A stretch of 64,000 bases of DNA, taken from NCBI GenBank assembly GCA_900470285.1, contig UCAG01000009.1:62001-126000 (forward strand). Reading direction: 5' to 3'. Numbering within the stretch: the first letter of the stretch is position 1; each line of letters opens with the position of its first letter. The position numbers and the translations under genes are program-made. Below the pieces are notes generated by a model, which made no database searches, was not told the DNA's origin, and saw nothing but the letters and a program-made list of their open reading frames with translations. This DNA comes from Hyphomicrobiales bacterium (GTDB lineage: Bacteria; Pseudomonadota; Alphaproteobacteria; Rhizobiales; Rhizobiaceae). Of this stretch, positions 60,881-64,000 are shown in pieces.

Positions 60881-61639
60881 ATGGCAGAAAATCAGACCCG
60901 TTCACCCGGATCAAAACGCAAGAAAATCGTGCTGATTTCTCTGATTGCCGGTCTGCTAATCACAGGCCTGAGCGCTCTTGGTATCTGGCAGGTCAAGCGT
61001 TTAAGCTGGAAACATGATCTGATTGCCCGTGTCGAGCAAAATATCAATGCGGACCCTGTGTCAGCCCCCGATATAAATACATGGCAAAATGCTGATAAGA
61101 AAGCTTATGAATATCGCGCTGTAACGCTCTCCGGTCATTATCTCAATGATAAGGAAATTGCCGTCGGTGCACTGACAGAGCGAGGCTCCGGCTATTGGAT
61201 TGTCACGCCTTTTCTGCGCGATAACGGCGAGACCGTCTTTATCAATCGCGGTTATGTTGCAAGTGCCAGGCGCGATCCTGTGAATCGCACAAGTGGTCAG
61301 ATTGAAGACGAAACAACAGTCACCGGCCTGTTACGCCTGACAGAGCCGAAAGGCTTTTTCCTGCGCCAGAATGAGCCGGAAAAGAATATCTGGTATGCCC
61401 GCGATATTGAGGCTTTTACTAAACATGCTGATGTCAAAAATGTACCGGATTACTTCATTGATGTGAATGGTGCGCAAAACCGTGCTGACCGGCCGGAAGG
61501 CGGTCTGACAGTGGTTAAATTTGCAGATAATCATCTGGTCTATGCACTGACGTGGTTTTCACTGGCATTGATGGTTTTAGGCATGGCCGTCTTCCTGATC
61601 CGGTATGAAGGCAAACCAAAATCGGAAGACGATGATTAA
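60881..61639 (+). CDS. SURF1-family cytochrome oxidase assembly protein
   Basis: The 252-residue protein has two helices, about 16-36 and 226-244, with a periplasmic domain between them, and the SURF1 pattern: LGIWQVKRLSWKHDLIARVEQNI, GYWIVTPFLRDNGETVFINRGYVA, GLLRLTEPKGFFLRQNEPEKNIWYARDI and NHLVYALTWFSLALM. SURF1 helps insert heme a into cytochrome oxidase. No oxidase genes adjoin it. It ends at a terminator shared with the convergent transporter operon. Confidence 0.9.
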   Translation: MAENQTRSPGSKRKKIVLISLIAGLLITGLSALGIWQVKRLSWKHDLIARVEQNINADPVSAPDINTWQNADKKAYEYRAVTLSGHYLNDKEIAVGALTERGSGYWIVTPFLRDNGETVFINRGYVASARRDPVNRTSGQIEDETTVTGLLRLTEPKGFFLRQNEPEKNIWYARDIEAFTKHADVKNVPDYFIDVNGAQNRADRPEGGLTVVKFADNHLVYALTWFSLALMVLGMAVFLIRYEGKPKSEDDD

Positions 61640-61669
61640 ATTATATAATAATATCAATTAGTTAAATAC

Positions 61670-61703
61670 AACTCCCCCGCTGACAAGAAAAGCAGGGGGA
61701 GTT
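61670..61703. terminator. hairpin between SURF1 and the convergent binding protein gene
   Basis: Arms aactccccc (61670-61678) and gggggagtt (61695-61703). T-rich flanks are modest on both sides; it can serve both genes. Confidence 0.7.
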
Positions 61704-61717
61704 ATCAATAAACCCTG

Positions 61718-62548
61718 TTATTTAATCAGGCGGGCTTCACCGACATCAGCGGCACTCTCTGACAGGCCGTATTGTTTAAGAATTTCAATCATACGACCGG
61801 ATTTATGCAGCTCTTTGACCACATCATCAGCGGCAGCAAGCAGATCCGGATTGTTCTTAGAAAGCGGCAGACCGGCCTGCGCCGGATAGACAGAGCTTTG
61901 TACACGCTCGTCTTTTTCTGAAACTTTAATCTGAACATCTTTCAGCGCACCGCCTTGCTGCGCGGCAGTACCCACGGCAACACCATCGATAGCAATTTCG
62001 ATACGACTGGCTTCCAGATCCTGATAAAGCGCAACATAGTTGTTATAGAGGCTGAGTTTATCGCCGAGAATGGCTTTCAGCTCATTGACCCAGAGATAGC
62101 CCTGTACGGTTCCGACATTGCGGCCTTCAAGCTGGGCAACTGTGGTTACGCCTTCCTTGGAATAGAGACCCATCTGATCAAGATAGAGCGGAGCGGAAAG
62201 ATTGACCACTTTCTGACGCTCATCGGTGCGGTAATAATTGCCGATAGCAATATCTGCACGACCGGAAACAACAAACGGAATGGCTGTTGCATATTCAACC
62301 GGTGCAATTTTGATTTTCAGGCATTCTTTGGCAGCAATTTCCTTGACGATTTCACCATCCACCCCGCTGAGATCGCTCTCGCCTTTAGGAATGGAGAAGG
62401 GCGGGAAAGTCGGCGCTGCAATGGTCAGATAACCGGCTTCAACAGTGGTGATTTTATGCTGCGGCGTACAATCCTGTGCAAAAGCAGCACCTGCCAGAAA
62501 AGTGCTGCTAAGACCGGCAGCTAGTGTGAGTGCAAAAAACTTATTCAT
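61718..62548 (-). CDS. polar amino acid-type ABC transporter binding protein
   Basis: The 276-residue product has a signal peptide (MNKFFALTLAAGLSSTFLAGAAFA, cleavage after AFA) and cluster F binder features: LTIAAPTFPPFSIPKGESDLSGVDGEIVKEIAAKECLKIKI, AIPFVVSGRADIAIGNYYRTDERQKVVNLS and VGTVQGYLWVNEL. Start 62548 follows AAAGGGGAAA. It is the last gene of a minus-strand cluster with two permeases and an ATPase, so it is a complete ABC importer except for the ATPase part outside the window. The ligand cannot be named. Confidence 0.9.
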   Translation of the reverse strand: MNKFFALTLAAGLSSTFLAGAAFAQDCTPQHKITTVEAGYLTIAAPTFPPFSIPKGESDLSGVDGEIVKEIAAKECLKIKIAPVEYATAIPFVVSGRADIAIGNYYRTDERQKVVNLSAPLYLDQMGLYSKEGVTTVAQLEGRNVGTVQGYLWVNELKAILGDKLSLYNNYVALYQDLEASRIEIAIDGVAVGTAAQQGGALKDVQIKVSEKDERVQSSVYPAQAGLPLSKNNPDLLAAADDVVKELHKSGRMIEILKQYGLSESAADVGEARLIK

Positions 62549-62571
62549 GATTTCCCCTTTTTGTTGTTTAT

Positions 62572-63225
62572 TTAATGCTGCGCACGGGCTTCGATAACGT
62601 CGACAATCAGCGTCGCCGGAATGCAAATGAGCAGGTAGAGAAGACCAGCTAAGATAAGGGCTGGCAGATATTGGAATGTATTGGTTCCAATTTCATAGGC
62701 GCGGGCTGTCAGCTCCGGCAGGGCAATGGCAAAACATAATGAAGTGGTCTGGAAAATCAGGATCGCAAAGCCGAGCAGAGCCGGAATAGCGATACGCAGA
62801 CCTTGAGGCACAACGATAAAGCGCATCATATCCAGCGGTGTCAGACCGATTGCCTGCGCTGCCTCACGCTGTCCTGCGGGGACAGATTGCAGACCGGCAC
62901 GGATGATCTCACTGGTATAGGCACCGGTTGTCCAGCTCAGAGCCACAATACTGGCCGACCAGGAGGTTAGCGTGAGACCAGCAGAAGGCAGGCCGAAATA
63001 GGCAAATTGCAGCAGAACCAGAGATGGTGCGCCACGCCCCACTTCAACCAGTGTCAGGGCTGTCCAGCGGGTTGGTTTTGCCTTGGCCATCACGCCAAGT
63101 GACAGAAAAAAGCCCAGCGGAATACCGATCAGCAGGCTCATGCCGGTGATAATCAGGCTGATACGCAGACCACTGAGCATTTGCGGCAGCCAGTTATGAA
63201 ATTGTTCCGCCAAAACCGGGATCAT
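62572..63225 (-). CDS. polar amino acid-type ABC transporter permease 2
   Basis: The 217-residue permease (HisMQ/GlnP type, about five helices) has the EAA loop EAAQAIGLTPLDMMRFIVVPQGLRIAIPAL, which contacts the ATPase, and VEVGRGAPSLVLLQFAYFGLP. Its start overlaps the end of permease 1 by four bases (ATGA). It forms a heterodimer with that protein. The binding protein gene follows after 23 bases. Confidence 0.93.
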   Translation of the reverse strand: MIPVLAEQFHNWLPQMLSGLRISLIITGMSLLIGIPLGFFLSLGVMAKAKPTRWTALTLVEVGRGAPSLVLLQFAYFGLPSAGLTLTSWSASIVALSWTTGAYTSEIIRAGLQSVPAGQREAAQAIGLTPLDMMRFIVVPQGLRIAIPALLGFAILIFQTTSLCFAIALPELTARAYEIGTNTFQYLPALILAGLLYLLICIPATLIVDVIEARAQH

Positions 63226-63863
63226 CGGGACACCTTCTTTCGCATGCGTGCATCAATCTCGCGCGACATCCATGCAACCGGCAGGCTGAGGGCGATATAG
63301 AGCAGGGCGACAAAGCTGAAGACCTCAAGACCGCGATAGGTCGCCATAGAGGATTGGTTGGCATAGAAGGTCATTTCAGAAACGCCGATTGTCGAGGCAA
63401 TCGCGGAATCTTTCAAAAGACCGATGGCATAGGTTGCCATTGCCGGCAGGGCGACGCGGATGAGCTGCGGCATGATCACATCAATCCACATCCGCACGGG
63501 ATGCATGCCAAGAGCGGCAGCACCCTCCCACTGGCCGCGATGAATGGAAAGCAGCGCACCGCGATAAATCTCTGCCATATAGGCCGAGGCAATCAGACCG
63601 AGACCCGCGGCGGCCGCAGGGAAGGGGGCAACACGGAAATAGCCGCTGCCAAGGCCGAAAAAGATCACAAACAGCCAGACAATCGGCGGAATGCTGCGTA
63701 CAAAGGTAATCAGCGCCATGGCTGAATAGCGCAGCCAGTTGTGACGGGAAATACGCGCCAGCATCAGCGGCACACCGAGAATAAGCCCGATCATCAGTGC
63801 TGCGGCCGTTAAAGCGATTGTCGCAGGCAAGCCTCTGATAATATTAAAGATAATGTCCTGCAT
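63222..63863 (-). CDS. polar amino acid-type ABC transporter permease 1
   Basis: The 213-residue permease (HisMQ type, about five helices) has the EAA loop EGAAALGMHPVRMWIDVIMPQLIRVALPAM and FVRSIPPIVWLFVIFFGLGSGYF. Its start overlaps the stop of the ATPase by one base (TGATG), and its stop overlaps permease 2 by four. Confidence 0.93.
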   Translation of the reverse strand: MQDIIFNIIRGLPATIALTAAALMIGLILGVPLMLARISRHNWLRYSAMALITFVRSIPPIVWLFVIFFGLGSGYFRVAPFPAAAAGLGLIASAYMAEIYRGALLSIHRGQWEGAAALGMHPVRMWIDVIMPQLIRVALPAMATYAIGLLKDSAIASTIGVSEMTFYANQSSMATYRGLEVFSFVALLYIALSLPVAWMSREIDARMRKKVSR

Positions 63864-64000
63864 CAGCGATCTCTCACAGCATGCAGAAACCGGCGTGCGC
63901 GTTCCGTCTGCGGATCGCGCATCACGTCTTTACTGATACCGGATTCAATGATGTTGCCGTCAGCCATGATCATCACATGGTCGGAAACGCTCTCGGCAAA
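63863..64000 (-). CDS. ABC transporter ATPase, C-terminal end (partial)
   Basis: An open frame runs in from the right edge and ends at TGA (complement of 63863-63865). The 45 residues, with FAESVSDHVMIMADGNIIESG and RDPQTERARRFLHAVRDR, match the end of amino acid ABC ATPases (GlnQ/HisP), after the Walker and H motifs. It is the first or an early gene of the transporter operon. Confidence 0.88.
   Translation of the reverse strand, partial: FAESVSDHVMIMADGNIIESGISKDVMRDPQTERARRFLHAVRDR

Overview
The window reads as part of a secondary replicon (chromid or large plasmid) of an alphaproteobacterium of the Rhizobiales, most likely a Brucellaceae relative of moderate GC content such as Pseudochrobactrum or Paenochrobactrum. 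The evidence is a complete repABC replication and partition cassette with antisense RNA gap and two identical parS palindromes (56.4-60.7 kb), a DUF1127 gene followed by three CUCCUCCC hairpin RNAs, Rhizobiales-type palindromic repeats, and a gene mix typical of Brucella chromosome II (gcvTHP, opp, thiamine salvage, tRNA-Phe). The genus is an inference. I see no phage, insertion sequence, integrase or CRISPR array; this is ordinary metabolic chromid DNA rather than an island.

Layout. 0-2.4 kb: end of a TctA-type transporter, a small membrane protein, an unknown secreted protein, two paralogous small exported proteins and tRNA-Phe. 2.8-9.1 kb: a glycine module made of a tandem glycine riboswitch, gcvT-gcvH-gcvP and a CycA-type permease with an unusual leader. 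9.1-13.9 kb: LrgAB with a divergent LysR gene, then glutaryl-CoA dehydrogenase and a family III CoA-transferase separated by a large nested hairpin. 14.3-19.8 kb: an oligopeptide ABC transporter with a fused OppDF. 19.8-29 kb: a GlcD-like flavoenzyme, an acidic exported protein, the YhaN/YhaO pair and a Tim44-like protein. 29-31.3 kb: a BigR-type persulfide/sulfide detoxification operon. 31.3-33.8 kb: thiMED under a TPP riboswitch. 33.8-36.3 kb: a dehydrogenase fused to a glycerate 2-kinase. 36.3-41.5 kb: a RES/ParS-type toxin-antitoxin pair, DadA, a solute-binding protein, an L-lysine 6-dehydrogenase-like enzyme and a divergent Lrp regulator. 41.8-45.4 kb: DUF1127 plus three hairpin RNAs, DsrE, DsbA-like and DsbD. 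45.6-50.5 kb: a QseBC-like two-component system, two unknown exported proteins and an O-antigen ligase-like protein. 50.8-56.4 kb: an orphan ThDP enzyme, a repeat cluster, a dienoyl-CoA reductase/trimethylamine dehydrogenase-family enzyme with a divergent TetR regulator, and YigZ. 56.4-60.7 kb: repABC. 60.9-64 kb: SURF1 and a polar amino acid ABC transporter that runs off the end.

The dominant theme is amino acid uptake and breakdown: glycine (riboswitch, GCS, CycA), lysine to glutaryl-CoA (lysine 6-dehydrogenase, GcdH, CoA-transferase), D-amino acids (DadA), peptides (Opp) and polar amino acids. C2/C3 acids (glycerate fusion, GlcD-like) and ThDP supply (thiMED) support it. The observations most worth a second look are the three-hairpin RNA array behind DUF1127, the reductase-kinase fusion, the cycA leader (hairpin presenting AGGAGG plus a six-codon ORF whose stop abuts the cycA start), the nested hairpin between gcdH and the CoA-transferase, and the flavoenzyme with an Ala at one expected Fe-S cysteine.
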